64,000 bases of DNA from JANRLJ01 sp033762735 (GTDB lineage Bacteria; Chloroflexota; Anaerolineae; Aggregatilineales; Phototrophicaceae), in the NCBI GenBank assembly GCA_033762735.1, contig JANRLJ010000084.1, forward strand, positions 38,234 to 102,233. The letters run 5' to 3'. Position 1 is the first letter of the stretch; each line of letters begins with the position of its first letter. A program made the position numbers and the translations under genes. The notes under the pieces were generated by a model. It did not search any database, was not told the origin of the DNA, and was given only the letters and a program-made list of their open reading frames with translations. This document shows positions 55,029-64,000 of this stretch, piece after piece.

Positions 55029-56111
55029 ATGCTGAGAAAACAAGGGTGGATGGTGGTCGCGCTGCTGGTGCTGCTGCTGATGTTCGGTTCGGTTGGCGCA
55101 TGGGCGCAGGACGACTGTGGACTGGCCGAGTCCGATTGTGCGCTGCTGGCCGAGTCCGATGCGGTCATGGCGCAACTGGGCGCTGCGGCCTTTAAGCTGG
55201 ATACCACGTTTGCGCTGGAATATTTTCTGCTGCCGGAGTCATATACCTTCCGCGCGGTGGTGGATGGTGTGTATTCCATCCCACCGGAGGAAAACATCGC
55301 CAGTGACGATGTGCTCAAGCTGCTGCGCAACCTTAACAGCAGTGTGGTGGTGATGATGGAAGTGCCCGCTATCGACGGGGTGCCGCTGCTGCCCGCAGGC
55401 TTCGATGACATGCTCACGCTGGATTTAAGCCTGGTGGACGGAATCGGCTATGCCAATTTTGATAAGCTGGCGCAGGTAGACAGCACATTCCCGTCCGGCT
55501 GGTACGGCGTCGATCTGCTCGAATTCTATTCGACTCTGCTGGCGCTGGTCGGCGATCAGGGAACGCCCGCCATCACCGGGGAAGTGGACGCGCTGACGAG
55601 GGCGATCACTGAGACAAGCACCTACAGTCGCATCGACGATCAGCAGCGCGGCGGACAAACGCTGGCCGTCTATGAACTCAGCGGCAGCATGGCCGATGTC
55701 CTGGCAGATTCGCGTGCCCGTGATGCACTGGAAGACTACGTGCTGACCACGCTGGAGTCTTCGTTTGAGGGTCTCTATACCTACGCTGAACTGCTGCAAG
55801 CGTCCGAAATTTACACGACGCTGGCGGAACGAATCACCTACCGTCTGACGCGCATCGTCGGCGAAGACGACGCCTACCTGCATCGTTTTGAATTCAGCCT
55901 GCTGTTCCAGCCAGATTCGCAAACGCTGCTTGACCTGAACAATGTGGTCGATCCGCTGGGGCTGGCCGCCCTCATCTTTGACATTCGGCTGGATGTGGCG
56001 CTTGATCTGAGCAGCTTCAACGAAGTGCCGCTGGTGGAAGCGCCTGCCAATGCGGAACTGATTCCGCTGGAAGACCTGCTGCCAGGTATCACGGACGAGG
56101 GTGGATTTTAA
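55029..56111 (+). CDS. Secreted protein, function unknown
   Basis: The 360-residue product has a signal peptide (MLRKQGWMVVALLVLLLMFG, then SVGAWAQ). The mature part is alpha/beta with no Cys beyond two near the N-terminus (DDCGLAESDC). The repeated Asp/Leu patterns (LLRNLNSSVVVMMEVPAIDG; LDLSLVDGIGYANFDKLAQV; LDLNNVVDPLGLAALIFDIR) suggest a LppX/LolA-like lipid-binding fold, but this is uncertain. The stop codon overlaps a dispersed repeat. Confidence 0.78.
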   Translation: MLRKQGWMVVALLVLLLMFGSVGAWAQDDCGLAESDCALLAESDAVMAQLGAAAFKLDTTFALEYFLLPESYTFRAVVDGVYSIPPEENIASDDVLKLLRNLNSSVVVMMEVPAIDGVPLLPAGFDDMLTLDLSLVDGIGYANFDKLAQVDSTFPSGWYGVDLLEFYSTLLALVGDQGTPAITGEVDALTRAITETSTYSRIDDQQRGGQTLAVYELSGSMADVLADSRARDALEDYVLTTLESSFEGLYTYAELLQASEIYTTLAERITYRLTRIVGEDDAYLHRFEFSLLFQPDSQTLLDLNNVVDPLGLAALIFDIRLDVALDLSSFNEVPLVEAPANAELIPLEDLLPGITDEGGF

Positions 56112-56192
56112 GTACAGTAAAAGAAGCGATGAGCGATGAGGTTTTGAACTGAAGCACACGCTTATCATCTTACGTCTTCAATTTGCTTGTGC
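56109..56192 (+). repeat. Dispersed repeat, copy B
   Basis: It shares its first 24 bases with 5502-5525 and then the CGCTTATCA and TTCAATT blocks. It lacks one heptamer. The repeat begins exactly at the stop codon of the preceding gene. Confidence 0.85.
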
Positions 56193-56394
56193 TGATATGG
56201 AAGAACCACAATATAAGGACGAATGACTCTGGGTACGGGCGCAGGTTACTATTCGTTTTCATGTCTCCATTTGCAAACTCATCACCTGTTCAACGCAGGC
56301 TCAGGCATACATCCACAGTCACGCTATAATCCCCCGTAATGTGTGAGAGGCGAAGGTCGCTTCGCTTTACTGGATGGATGTGGGGGATGGGTGG

Positions 56395-58377
56395 ATGGAG
56401 CGCGTAATCCGGCGGTGTTCATGGATTCTTGCGGGAATGATGTTTGTACTGTTGGCTGGTTGCAGCGGCGGGTCGGATGTCATGCTTCCGACTCGCGTCC
56501 AGCTTGATGTCGCCCCACAGGTTGCAACCCCCTCCCCATTTCTCACATCAGAAACACGCGACACCCTCGCTGCCACCGCCGAAGTTGCCAGCACGCCAGC
56601 CCCTCAGACCCTCGAATTCTGGCAGGCCGTTACAGGAACGATCAGCGAGGGGCAGACAAGCCAGTGGACGTTTGAAGCCGACGCAGGAGACAGCATCCGC
56701 ATCGCCGCGCTGGCTGTGGAGGATGCACCGCTGGAGTTTTCGCTGCGCCTTTTAAGCGTTGCGGGTGATCTCGTCGGCGAAGGGAATCCACTCCTTGCCG
56801 AGCTTCCCGCCGACGGCACCTACACGGTGCTGGTGGAGAGCAGCGGCGCAGGCAGCTACGAACTCGGCCTCGGCTACACCGACCAGCCCAACCCGAATCA
56901 GCAGGCCTCGGCCTCACTGCCACAGGTGGTCGGTGTCCCCACCGCGACTCCCGCCTTTGCCGCCAATACCACCTTTATCGGTGATCTTGACTCAAATGCG
57001 CCTGCCAGCGGTGAACTGGTGAACACGCTTGACCATCTCTATGTGTTTGAAGGCCAGGCCGGCAGCTATGTTCAACTGGTGATGGAGCGCGTCTTCGGGC
57101 AGATCGACCCGCTGCTGACGGTTTACAGCCCGGCGGGTGATGCGCTGGCAATGGACGACGACAGCGGCGGCAATGACGCTGCGCTGGTGCGCAATCTGCG
57201 ACTGCCGGAAGATGGGCTGTACAGCGTACAGGTGGGCGGAAGGGGCATGGCGGGCGGATATACCCTGCGCCTGCTGACGTCACCGCAGGCCGTCCCGGTC
57301 ACACCGACCATCATCACCCCGCCAACCGCGACCCCTGTTCCCACCCTGCCCGCTCCAACCGTCGCCATCGCACAGATGGGGCAGCAGTTGCAGGATCATG
57401 TCGCCTATCTCGGCACCATCGCCGGGCCGGACGACGTGGCGATTTTCAGCATCCGCGCCGAGGCCGGAGCCTTGTTCTCGCTGGCAGTCTCGCGGGCAGA
57501 AAACAGCCTGTTCCGCCCGAAGGTCGAAATCGTTAATCCTGACGGGCAGATCGCCGCCACTGTCGAAGCCAACCGCGCCGATCCGCTGGCCGAGGCTTAT
57601 ATCCCTGGCTTTCGTGCCGATCTGCCGGGGACGTATCAGGTTTTCGTCACCTCACAGGATGGCTCAGTCGGGGATTTTATCATCGCCTACGGGACAGGCT
57701 CGACCCGCGAAGACTCACTACGTGGCACTATCGTGGCCGATCAGCAGGTGGAAGCCTCCATCGTCCGGCGTGGCCTGCGTGACCTGTGGACGGTCGAACT
57801 CAACGAGGGCGATATCATCGCCGCAGCCGTGTTCGTCCCGCCCGGCAGCACCCTCGACCCGATTCTGGAAATCGTCCCTGTCACGAATCCTGACGCCATC
57901 CTCGCCATCGACGACAACACAGGCGGGGGCGTTAACGCCCTCATCAACAACCTGCGTATTCCATTCAACGGCCAGTACGTGCTGCGCGTCAAGGCGGCGG
58001 GCGGTGCATCAACCGGGACATACAGCCTGATCTGGCGGCGCATCAGCCTGGGGCCGACTCCGACGCCGCTGCCTGGTGTAGCGCTGGTGCTTTCGGTGGA
58101 TGATATTGTGGTCGCGCAGCAGTATGCCTTCTTCCCCTTCCAGGGTAGGGCGGGGCAGCAGGTACGGGTGCGGGTGCTGGCGGCGGAAGGCAGCGGCTTC
58201 GATCCAGTTGCCGCGCTGCTCGACCCTGCTGGGGAGATCATCTCAGAGGCCGACGATGTGGACGGGCTGAACCCGGTGCTCTCCCTGATTCTGCCCGTCG
58301 ATGGAACCTATCAGGTGCGCGTCAACGGCTACCTCAACGGCGGGCCGTTCCGTGTGCTCGTGGAGGAGGTGTATTGA
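56395..58377 (+). CDS. Large lipoprotein with PPC-like repeats
   Basis: The 660-residue product has a lipoprotein signal (IRRCSWILAGMMFVLLAGCS, lipobox LAGC). The body contains about five pre-peptidase C-terminal (PPC)-like beta-sandwich repeats of about 110 residues. Each has a GQTSQWTFEADAGDSIRIAA-like core and a GTYTVLVES/GLYSVQVGG/GTYQVFVTS/GQYVLRVKA/GTYQVRVNG strand. Linkers rich in Thr/Pro separate them (TPTIITPPTATPVPTLPAPT). It is probably anchored on the cell surface. An in-frame ATG at 56374 is an alternative start. Confidence 0.82.
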   Translation: MERVIRRCSWILAGMMFVLLAGCSGGSDVMLPTRVQLDVAPQVATPSPFLTSETRDTLAATAEVASTPAPQTLEFWQAVTGTISEGQTSQWTFEADAGDSIRIAALAVEDAPLEFSLRLLSVAGDLVGEGNPLLAELPADGTYTVLVESSGAGSYELGLGYTDQPNPNQQASASLPQVVGVPTATPAFAANTTFIGDLDSNAPASGELVNTLDHLYVFEGQAGSYVQLVMERVFGQIDPLLTVYSPAGDALAMDDDSGGNDAALVRNLRLPEDGLYSVQVGGRGMAGGYTLRLLTSPQAVPVTPTIITPPTATPVPTLPAPTVAIAQMGQQLQDHVAYLGTIAGPDDVAIFSIRAEAGALFSLAVSRAENSLFRPKVEIVNPDGQIAATVEANRADPLAEAYIPGFRADLPGTYQVFVTSQDGSVGDFIIAYGTGSTREDSLRGTIVADQQVEASIVRRGLRDLWTVELNEGDIIAAAVFVPPGSTLDPILEIVPVTNPDAILAIDDNTGGGVNALINNLRIPFNGQYVLRVKAAGGASTGTYSLIWRRISLGPTPTPLPGVALVLSVDDIVVAQQYAFFPFQGRAGQQVRVRVLAAEGSGFDPVAALLDPAGEIISEADDVDGLNPVLSLILPVDGTYQVRVNGYLNGGPFRVLVEEVY

Positions 58378-58616
58378 GGCAGTAGATTTTTCCTACTGCT
58401 CTTAAAATTCTGCAACATTTGGTTAAGGCTTGCCCAAGCTGTGCTATCATGACGAGACGGCACAGGATTGCGTTGCTTAACCCTTCTATGACGTTCCTCT
58501 ATACAGATTGTAACAATCAGAGCCTTAGTGACCCTTTATGATCTGAAGACTACCTTTTAAAATCGAGTGCGAACAAGCTTTACTGGAAAACTGAACGTAA
58601 AGACGAAGCCGCCGTT

Positions 58617-60848
58617 ATGGAACCAACGACCAAAAACAAGACCACCAGCACGCAGCAGAGCCAGCAGCGTAAGGATAAGGACCAACCGAACCTGACCGCG
58701 CAGGGGCATACCAGCGTGATTCTGGTCATCAATATGCGCCAGTTCGTCGCGCCGCAGAGCCAGGCCTTGTTTGACAGTGTGCGCGGGTCAGAAATCTTCT
58801 CGCGTGTGCTGCGGGAGGACTGGCCGCGCCTGCTGGAAAAGAACAACACATTTAGCCGTGTGAATGATGACTCCGACGGCACCGAAGCCATGTCCGCCGA
58901 CGAGATCGGCTTTATGACAGGCATCTTCCGCCAGAACATGCTGGATACATATTCATCACCGGATTACCGCCTGAACAAAAACGCTGTACAGTTCTCGAAA
59001 TTGCTGAGCGAAAACCTGCAATTCAAGCAGTTGTATCAGCCGATCTGGAACAACTGGGAGATTTATATCCGCCCCACTATGACGGGGATGTTCACCATCC
59101 GCGTGGTGCGCGATTACCAGAAAGCCCAGCAGGTGCGCAACATCGTGCAGCATGTGATCGAACTTCAGAACTCGTTCGACATTCACGGCGCATTGGAGGT
59201 GTATCAGGCGTTGGACGAGCTGCGCCGTTCGCCGACCAAAGAAAAGCCGCGTGATCTCCAGTTCAAGATCGATTCCGTCGAGGCGCTGCTGCGCTGGCTG
59301 GAGGTCGATCCACAGCAGCCGCCCACGCTGCGCTATGCGCCCGTGCAGTGGCAGTTGGCGCTGGAAGTGGGGCGCTTGTTCGTGCGCGAACTGGGGCAGA
59401 CCATCTTCCTCAATCATAACGGCAACGGACATATCCATCTGACCGAGCCGAAGCGTGACACCGCCCAGAATGCCTTCGATTCCTACGTCATCCATCACAT
59501 CGACAGGTTGCTGACCACGCTGCCCAAACTGGCAGAAAAGTCTGCGCCCCACGAACACGAAGACCTCGCCAGTGATGCAATCCCCCGCGAACCTGAAAAA
59601 ACGACCGCCAGCCGTCCAACTGAGCGCGAAGTAACCCCGCGCGACCTTGAAGGTGACGGAAACGGTTACGATTCGATTCGACAGAGCCTTGTGAACCTGC
59701 TGGAAGGGTCGATGATCCGGACTATTCCGGTCAACGAACGTGGTGATGGAACCAAAAAATCGGCCAAAGCCAATGGCAGTGGCAAGGGGGTTCATGCCTC
59801 CAACGCCAAGCGCGAGTTTCCAACGCACACCAAAAACTACATCGCTGAGGTGCTCGATACCGACGTTTCCACCTGGCAGGACGAGATGTGCATTTTGCAG
59901 TCCCGCGCCGCGCTGGTGATGCCGTCCCGCAAGTCGCGCTACGCCGAGTTATTCATCCCGACCGTGCCGATCAACACACTGACGGCCAAGACCAATATCC
60001 GCGTGACGTACAGCTCCTACTGGCAGGCATTGGAGCGGATGATTGAATTCGTCGTGGAGGTGCGTTTGCTGGCACAGCAGTTGGAGCGCGACAGCACCGA
60101 TCTGCTGCAAAAGTTCGTGACCACGCTGCGCGGGATGCGCGAATCGATGCTGCGCGATTACCTGAATATCGACCAGCACCGGGAAATCCTGACCAATCTG
60201 GTCAACGAATCGGCCAATCTCAGCCGCCTCGTCAGTGTCGCGCAGAGCATGAGCAATCCGCAGGTGTGGAGCCGAGCGGAGTATGGCGCGGATAAGGCCG
60301 AGCATCTCGTACAGGAGATGAAGATTGATGTGCTGCTGGAGAACACCGAACGCAACGTCAGCAGCCTGACGAACCTGGTGAACCATGTCGATGAACTGTA
60401 CCTGGCCGGGTTGAGCGAGAGCAACAACCGCGAGACGTTCTGGCTGTCGCTGATGATGGCCGCGCTCTCGCTGAGCGTGATTCTGTTTTCGCTGCCGTCC
60501 TTCTGGGCGGACATCAATCAACTGAAGCCGGGGTCGCTGGAAGACGTGATCTCGCAGGTGTTCATCCCTGCCCTGAACACACTCGGCGGGGGGATCGCGC
60601 CGTTGATTATCGTCATGTCGCTGGTGCTGACGCTCACAGGCGGCTACCGCACAATGCGGCTGTGGATGCAGCAGCGCAGCACCCGCCGCAAGCTGATCGC
60701 CAGACGCCGCGCCGCAAAGAAAGCGCTGATGACGACGGCCATTCCGCCGCTTAACGCCAATGGTCACGTCGAAAAGGCGCAGATTACAAGGCTGAGCCGC
60801 TTGAGACGGATCGGACGCCGTCGGCGTGACACGGAGATGAAGCGATGA
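58617..60848 (+). CDS. Hypothetical C-terminally anchored membrane protein, 743 aa
   Basis: No family is recognised. The N-terminus (residues 1-35) is Gln/Thr/Lys-rich. The middle (100-600) is soluble and largely helical (VRDYQKAQQVRNIVQHVIEL, DVLLENTERNVSSLTNLVNH). Two membrane segments lie near the C-terminus (LSLMMAALSLSVILFSLPSF; IIVMSLVLTLTGGYRTM) with a basic tail. The long coiled stretch before two close membrane spans recalls CorA-like architecture, but no GMN signature is seen. The stop overlaps the start of the ATP-grasp-like gene by four bases. Confidence 0.8.
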   Translation: MEPTTKNKTTSTQQSQQRKDKDQPNLTAQGHTSVILVINMRQFVAPQSQALFDSVRGSEIFSRVLREDWPRLLEKNNTFSRVNDDSDGTEAMSADEIGFMTGIFRQNMLDTYSSPDYRLNKNAVQFSKLLSENLQFKQLYQPIWNNWEIYIRPTMTGMFTIRVVRDYQKAQQVRNIVQHVIELQNSFDIHGALEVYQALDELRRSPTKEKPRDLQFKIDSVEALLRWLEVDPQQPPTLRYAPVQWQLALEVGRLFVRELGQTIFLNHNGNGHIHLTEPKRDTAQNAFDSYVIHHIDRLLTTLPKLAEKSAPHEHEDLASDAIPREPEKTTASRPTEREVTPRDLEGDGNGYDSIRQSLVNLLEGSMIRTIPVNERGDGTKKSAKANGSGKGVHASNAKREFPTHTKNYIAEVLDTDVSTWQDEMCILQSRAALVMPSRKSRYAELFIPTVPINTLTAKTNIRVTYSSYWQALERMIEFVVEVRLLAQQLERDSTDLLQKFVTTLRGMRESMLRDYLNIDQHREILTNLVNESANLSRLVSVAQSMSNPQVWSRAEYGADKAEHLVQEMKIDVLLENTERNVSSLTNLVNHVDELYLAGLSESNNRETFWLSLMMAALSLSVILFSLPSFWADINQLKPGSLEDVISQVFIPALNTLGGGIAPLIIVMSLVLTLTGGYRTMRLWMQQRSTRRKLIARRRAAKKALMTTAIPPLNANGHVEKAQITRLSRLRRIGRRRRDTEMKR

Positions 60849-61924
60849 ACAACGGGCAGGCCATCAGCATCGCCATTGTATATCCGGGAGATTATGAGAC
60901 CAGAAGAGCAGCGACAGCGGATAACAACCGCTTTACGCCGCTGTTTTATGCGTTCGCCGATCTGGGCGTTCGGGTGGAACCTGCCGTCTATCATCCCGAT
61001 TTTCAGGAAGAAGTCTATCAGCAGCTTTTGCAGGTAGATGGTGTGCTGGTCTGGGTGAATCCGATTCAGGATGGTCATCCGCGAACCGTGCTGGATGCGA
61101 TGCTGCGAGAGGTGGCGGAGGCAGGAATTTTCGTCAGCACCCACCCGGATATCATCCTCAGAATGGGCACAAAGGAAGTGCTGTATCAGACCCGCCACAT
61201 GGGGTGGGGCAGCGATGTTCATCTCTACCACAGCTTCGAGGACATGCGGAAGGCGCTCCCGCCGCGTTTGGCTGCCGGGGAAGCGCGCGTTCTCAAGCAG
61301 AACCGGGGACACAGCGGCTTTGGGGTGTGGAAAATTGAAGCGGTCGAGCCGTCAAATGGGACGGCTGACCTCGCAATGCCCGTGCGGGTGCGTCATGCGG
61401 AGCGCGGCAGCATCGAACAGGTGATGCCGCTCGAAGGCTTCCTGTCACTTTGCCAGCCATATTTTGAAGACGGTGGCAGGATGATTGACCAGGCCTATCA
61501 GACCCGTCTTCCAGAAGGCATGACTCGGTGCTATCTGGTACATGACAGAGTGGCCGGGTTCGGGCATCAGGCCATCAATGCGCTTTATCCCGCGCCAGAG
61601 GGTGCGCCCCCAGAAGAAGCACCACAGCCCGGCCCGCGCCTCTATCATCCGCCTGATCTGGCTGAGTTCCAGCCGCTAAAACGCCGACTGGAACAGGAAT
61701 GGGTTCCGCAACTGCAAGAACTGCTCGGCATTTCAACCGAACGGTTGCCTGTGCTGTGGGATGCCGATTTTCTGTTAGGCCCAAAAGACGAGCAGGGCGA
61801 CAGCTATGTGCTGTGCGAAATCAACGTCAGCAGCGTCGCGCCCTACCCGGATTCTGCAACCCCCTTCATCGCTCAGGCCGCGCTGGAACGGACTCAGGCG
61901 GCCAAAGCACAGCGACAACAATAG
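60845..61924 (+). CDS. Cj0069-like protein (ATP-grasp-type fold)
   Basis: The 359-residue product resembles the Cj0069 family. Features include IAIVYPGDYETRRAATADNN at the start, GVLVWVNPIQDGHPR, VLKQNRGHSGFGVWKIE (an ATP-grasp-like Lys and Gly-rich loop near residue 160), and WDADFLLGPKDEQGDSYVLC followed by EINVSS at the C-terminus. The Asp and Glu/Asn residues there match metal ligands of ATP-grasp enzymes. The reaction is unknown. It overlaps the upstream 743-residue gene by four bases, so the two products may function together. Confidence 0.77.
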   Translation: MNNGQAISIAIVYPGDYETRRAATADNNRFTPLFYAFADLGVRVEPAVYHPDFQEEVYQQLLQVDGVLVWVNPIQDGHPRTVLDAMLREVAEAGIFVSTHPDIILRMGTKEVLYQTRHMGWGSDVHLYHSFEDMRKALPPRLAAGEARVLKQNRGHSGFGVWKIEAVEPSNGTADLAMPVRVRHAERGSIEQVMPLEGFLSLCQPYFEDGGRMIDQAYQTRLPEGMTRCYLVHDRVAGFGHQAINALYPAPEGAPPEEAPQPGPRLYHPPDLAEFQPLKRRLEQEWVPQLQELLGISTERLPVLWDADFLLGPKDEQGDSYVLCEINVSSVAPYPDSATPFIAQAALERTQAAKAQRQQ

Positions 61925-62045
61925 CCGCCATAGAGTCGTAACAAAGGGCGATTGCCTTATTCCCTTCATCAGCATCTCATGGCCGATTGAGTGTTTTAAA
62001 GTAACCTCGGTTTTGGATAGCTCTGGACAACGCATTTAGACCGCA

Positions 62046-62157
62046 ACCTCACCCTCCGACCCCCTCTCCACTCCGTAGAGAGGGGGAGCAGAACGAGTCA
62101 GAAAGGTTCTTTAAGTCCCCTCTCCATGCAATGGGGAGGGGATTTAGGGGTGGGGTT
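62046..62157. repeat. C-rich palindromic repeat, copy 2
   Basis: It has arms CCCCCTCTCC.../GAGAGGGGGA and CCCCTCTCCAT.../ATGGGGAGGGG followed by GGGGTGGGG. It is related to the element at 12911-13010. Confidence 0.72.
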
Positions 62158-62212
62158 TCTGCAAGAAAACTATCCTAAACTCAGGTTAAAGTAGAAGTCA
62201 TTTTTTTGATAG

Positions 62213-62232
62213 GGGCGACGCGCGCGTCGCCC
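62213..62232. repeat. Palindromic intergenic element (GGGCGACGCG type)
   Basis: GGGCGACGCG followed directly by CGCGTCGCCC, a perfect 20-bp palindrome flanked by TAG and GTAC. It belongs with the elements at 18090 and 52927. Confidence 0.8.
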
Positions 62233-62299
62233 GTACAATACCCATTTTTGAAATAAGTTGTAGACTCAGGTAAGGTGTCGTAAGGAGTGGAGTCGAAGG

Positions 62300-62734
62300 A
62301 TGCTGCCCACGAATAATCCTGTTCTCAGCCGCCACCGCCTGCCCCAGCCCTATCGTCTGCTGTTGGTGGTGTTCTGGCTTCTGCCCATAGGGATGCTCAC
62401 GCTGACCGCCTTTATCGGCAGCCGGGGTATTGCGCTCGATGTGCGTCTGCTGCTGATGCTGGGGCTGATGGCGCTGCCCGCGTGGTATGTGTGGCAGGAA
62501 GGGGTGGATGTGCTGCCGGGGGGGATTCGGGTGCGGGTATATGTGCCGCGCCGCTATGCGTATGACGATCTCAGGGCATGGCGTGTGATGCACTGGCGCG
62601 GTGAACGGATTCTGACAATCTGGACTCAGGAGCGGGGCAAGGCACTGGAATGTCACGCGGCGCATCTGACGGACTGGCCGCTGCTTGTCCGTGCACTGCG
62701 CGAAAATATCCCCGGCAGCGGCGGACTCGGATAA
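62300..62734 (+). CDS. Small membrane protein with PH-like tail
   Basis: The 144-residue product has two membrane segments (LLLVVFWLLPIGMLTLTAF; LDVRLLLMLGLMALPAWYVW) and a short beta-rich C-terminal part (GIRVRVYVPRRYAYDDLRAW, then ILTIWTQERGKALE), as in small bPH-like membrane proteins. Function unknown. Confidence 0.72.
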   Translation: MLPTNNPVLSRHRLPQPYRLLLVVFWLLPIGMLTLTAFIGSRGIALDVRLLLMLGLMALPAWYVWQEGVDVLPGGIRVRVYVPRRYAYDDLRAWRVMHWRGERILTIWTQERGKALECHAAHLTDWPLLVRALRENIPGSGGLG

Positions 62735-62749
62735 GGTCACGCTGCACGG

Positions 62750-63022
62750 TTACAGGCGGCGGAGTTTGCTGATAAGGCGCTGTACGGCGCTTTTTTGCGT
62801 TTTCTGGAGCTGTGGCCGGCTCGTGTTCATGCGCTGAAGCTCGGCCAGATCGCGCAGGCGTTCGATCTCGCCCTGAATGACCGTGCGGTGAACGGGCTGG
62901 CCGTTGACCTGATACCACTGATTGCCCAGGAACAGAATCCTGGCTTCCTGTCCATAGACAGCCCAGAAGGCATCCAGATAATCCTGCATGATTTCGTCTG
63001 TCGGCAATGTTCCGATGCTCAT
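62750..63022 (-). CDS. Small hypothetical protein, 90 aa
   Basis: It begins MSIGTLPTDEIMQDYLDAFW and contains EARILFLGNQWYQVNGQPVH and a basic helical C-terminus (QKSAVQRLISKLRRL). Codon use is compatible with coding, and there is no competing gene on the other strand. Family unknown; it could be a chance frame. Confidence 0.5.
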   Translation of the reverse strand: MSIGTLPTDEIMQDYLDAFWAVYGQEARILFLGNQWYQVNGQPVHRTVIQGEIERLRDLAELQRMNTSRPQLQKTQKSAVQRLISKLRRL

Positions 63023-63284
63023 ACCAACCCTGCGCTTTACACTAAACGAAGACCCGATAGCACGATAAAAATGTCGATGGAGGGTATTGGCACTATTTAT
63101 TCTACCAGAGTTTGCTTATGCGTGTTGCTATAGCCTGCATAAGAACTTTGGGTCAGGGGCGGAGGATCATTACCTTACGAACACCATGATTGTTTTGAGT
63201 TTAACACATCTTGTATCTTCTTTAGCGTTTTTTTGCTAAAATTTACTTAATTCAGCACTTATATTTTTGAGCAGATCACTTTCT

Positions 63285-64000
63285 ATGACCTATATCATTG
63301 TACGTCGAGGCCCCGAGCCGGGCAGAGTCTATCCCGTTGAAAAAGATCAGGTGCGCCTCGGTCGTGGAAGCCGCAATGATATTATCATCCACGATAACGA
63401 TGTCTACCGGGAACACCTGCTGCTGGTGAACACCCAGGAAGGCTACGAACTGCATGACCTGACGACCGATCATTCGACCTCGGTCAACGGCCAAGTGGTG
63501 GACGGCGTGTGGCTGCTGCAATCCAACTGCATCATTGAACTGGGTGACGCGATTACGCTGGAATACCGTCTTGGTGATCCGGCAGATGAAGTGGCGACGG
63601 CAGAAGTGCCCACCGCGGCACTGGAAGGCGAGTCGCAGAATCAGGCCTATCTGATCGTCACACTCAATTCACAACCTGAACCCGCTGTGTATCCGCTGGA
63701 AGGGGCGGTGGTGAAGGTCGGGCGCGGCCAGACCAATGATGTCATCATCGTCGAGCCAGAGATGAGCCGCGAACACTTCCGGCTGACTCTCACCCAGCGC
63801 GGCTATGCCATCGAAGACCTGAACTCGACTAACGGCACGATGGTCAATGGCGACATCCTGAGCGAGCCGACGCTGCTGCGGCACGGCGACCTGATTCAGA
63901 TCGGCACGATGGTGCAGATTCAATACACTGGGTCGCCCGAATCCTATACCTCAAAGATGAAGGTGGACACCACCCCCCTGCCCTTGAACTCGCCCACCGT
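63285..64000 (+). CDS. Double FHA-domain protein, 3' end outside window
   Basis: About 238 residues are visible. The first FHA domain covers about residues 1-90 (VRLGRGSRNDIIIHDNDVYR, EHLLL, TTDHSTSVNG). The second covers about 120-215 (VVKVGRGQTNDVIIVEPEMS, REHFRL, LNSTNGTMVNG). Each has the Gly-Arg, Ser/Tyr-Arg and Asn-Gly residues that bind phosphothreonine. Such proteins read Ser/Thr-kinase signals. The frame is open at base 64000, so more domains may follow. No kinase gene is in the window. Confidence 0.85.
   Translation, partial: MTYIIVRRGPEPGRVYPVEKDQVRLGRGSRNDIIIHDNDVYREHLLLVNTQEGYELHDLTTDHSTSVNGQVVDGVWLLQSNCIIELGDAITLEYRLGDPADEVATAEVPTAALEGESQNQAYLIVTLNSQPEPAVYPLEGAVVKVGRGQTNDVIIVEPEMSREHFRLTLTQRGYAIEDLNSTNGTMVNGDILSEPTLLRHGDLIQIGTMVQIQYTGSPESYTSKMKVDTTPLPLNSPT

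Larger units (their letters stand above)
61925..62299. other. Intergenic region with two repeat elements
   Basis: This 375-bp region has no gene I can support. It contains a C-rich repeat (62046-62157) and a perfect 20-bp palindrome (62213-62232). Confidence 0.6.

Overview
The window looks like a chromosomal segment of a Chloroflexota bacterium, probably Anaerolineae-like. Evidence is the moderately high GC, the many secreted proteins with WD40, SH3, PPC-like or TolB-like folds and Chloroflexota-style lipoprotein signals, FHA and SUMF1-family proteins, a cupin-type phosphoglucose isomerase, and palindromic intergenic repeats. The phylum is inferred from these features, not from a marker-gene tree. 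No rRNA, CRISPR array, complete insertion sequence or prophage was seen. One tRNA gene, tRNA-Leu(UAA), lies at 27501-27582.

Region 1 (1-7735). A tungsten/molybdenum aldehyde:ferredoxin oxidoreductase, cut by the window start, is divergent from a PadR-like regulator and two overlapping moeA genes. The second moeA is fused to a periplasmic-binding-protein-like domain. This is a small metal-pterin module. A PfkB sugar kinase and a broken SUMF1-family gene follow. Region 2 (7754-12765) is a tight five-gene minus-strand operon: lactonase-like metal hydrolase, 2-hydroxyacid dehydrogenase, cupin phosphoglucose isomerase, AroE-like dehydrogenase and FGGY kinase. It looks like catabolism of a sugar or sugar acid that I cannot identify. 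Region 3 (13160-31799) is mostly housekeeping and envelope genes: a GH13 branching-type enzyme, RecD2, YceD, the main sigma factor, GalE, several secreted beta-propeller or beta-helix proteins, and hydrolases.

Region 4 (31854-41888) is the most striking part. It is an eleven-gene minus-strand operon encoding an archaellum, the archaeal rotary type-IV-filament motor, in a bacterial genome. It holds an archaellin with a class III signal peptide, an ArlD/E-like protein, two ArlF/G-like stator proteins, ArlH (KaiC-like), ArlI (motor ATPase), ArlJ (platform), a short transmembrane protein, a prepilin peptidase, and two bitopic proteins resembling PilN and PilO of bacterial type IV pili. The ArlF/G-like protein at 38713-39849 carries cadherin-like repeats, and the PilO-like protein ends in an SH3-like domain. 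Both could be adaptations of the machine to a bacterial envelope. A methyl-accepting chemotaxis receptor with no sensor domain lies about 9 kb away at 50736-51860 and could feed this motor.

Region 5 (43815-46000) is an AT-rich three-gene cassette: a STAS-like/GHKL-ATPase protein, a DUF4325 STAS-like protein and a PIN-domain nuclease. It is inserted beside the 3' end of lon and bounded by a perfect 30-bp direct repeat. One repeat copy is the lon terminator and the other terminates the cassette. It looks like a recently acquired conflict or defence module. Region 6 (46029-64000) holds lon, a family A DNA polymerase with a 3'-5' exonuclease domain, the chemoreceptor, dTDP-sugar epimerase, SDR and GNAT enzymes, large secreted proteins, a two-gene unit with a Cj0069-like ATP-grasp protein, and a double-FHA protein cut by the window end. 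Three families of intergenic repeats are scattered through the window.
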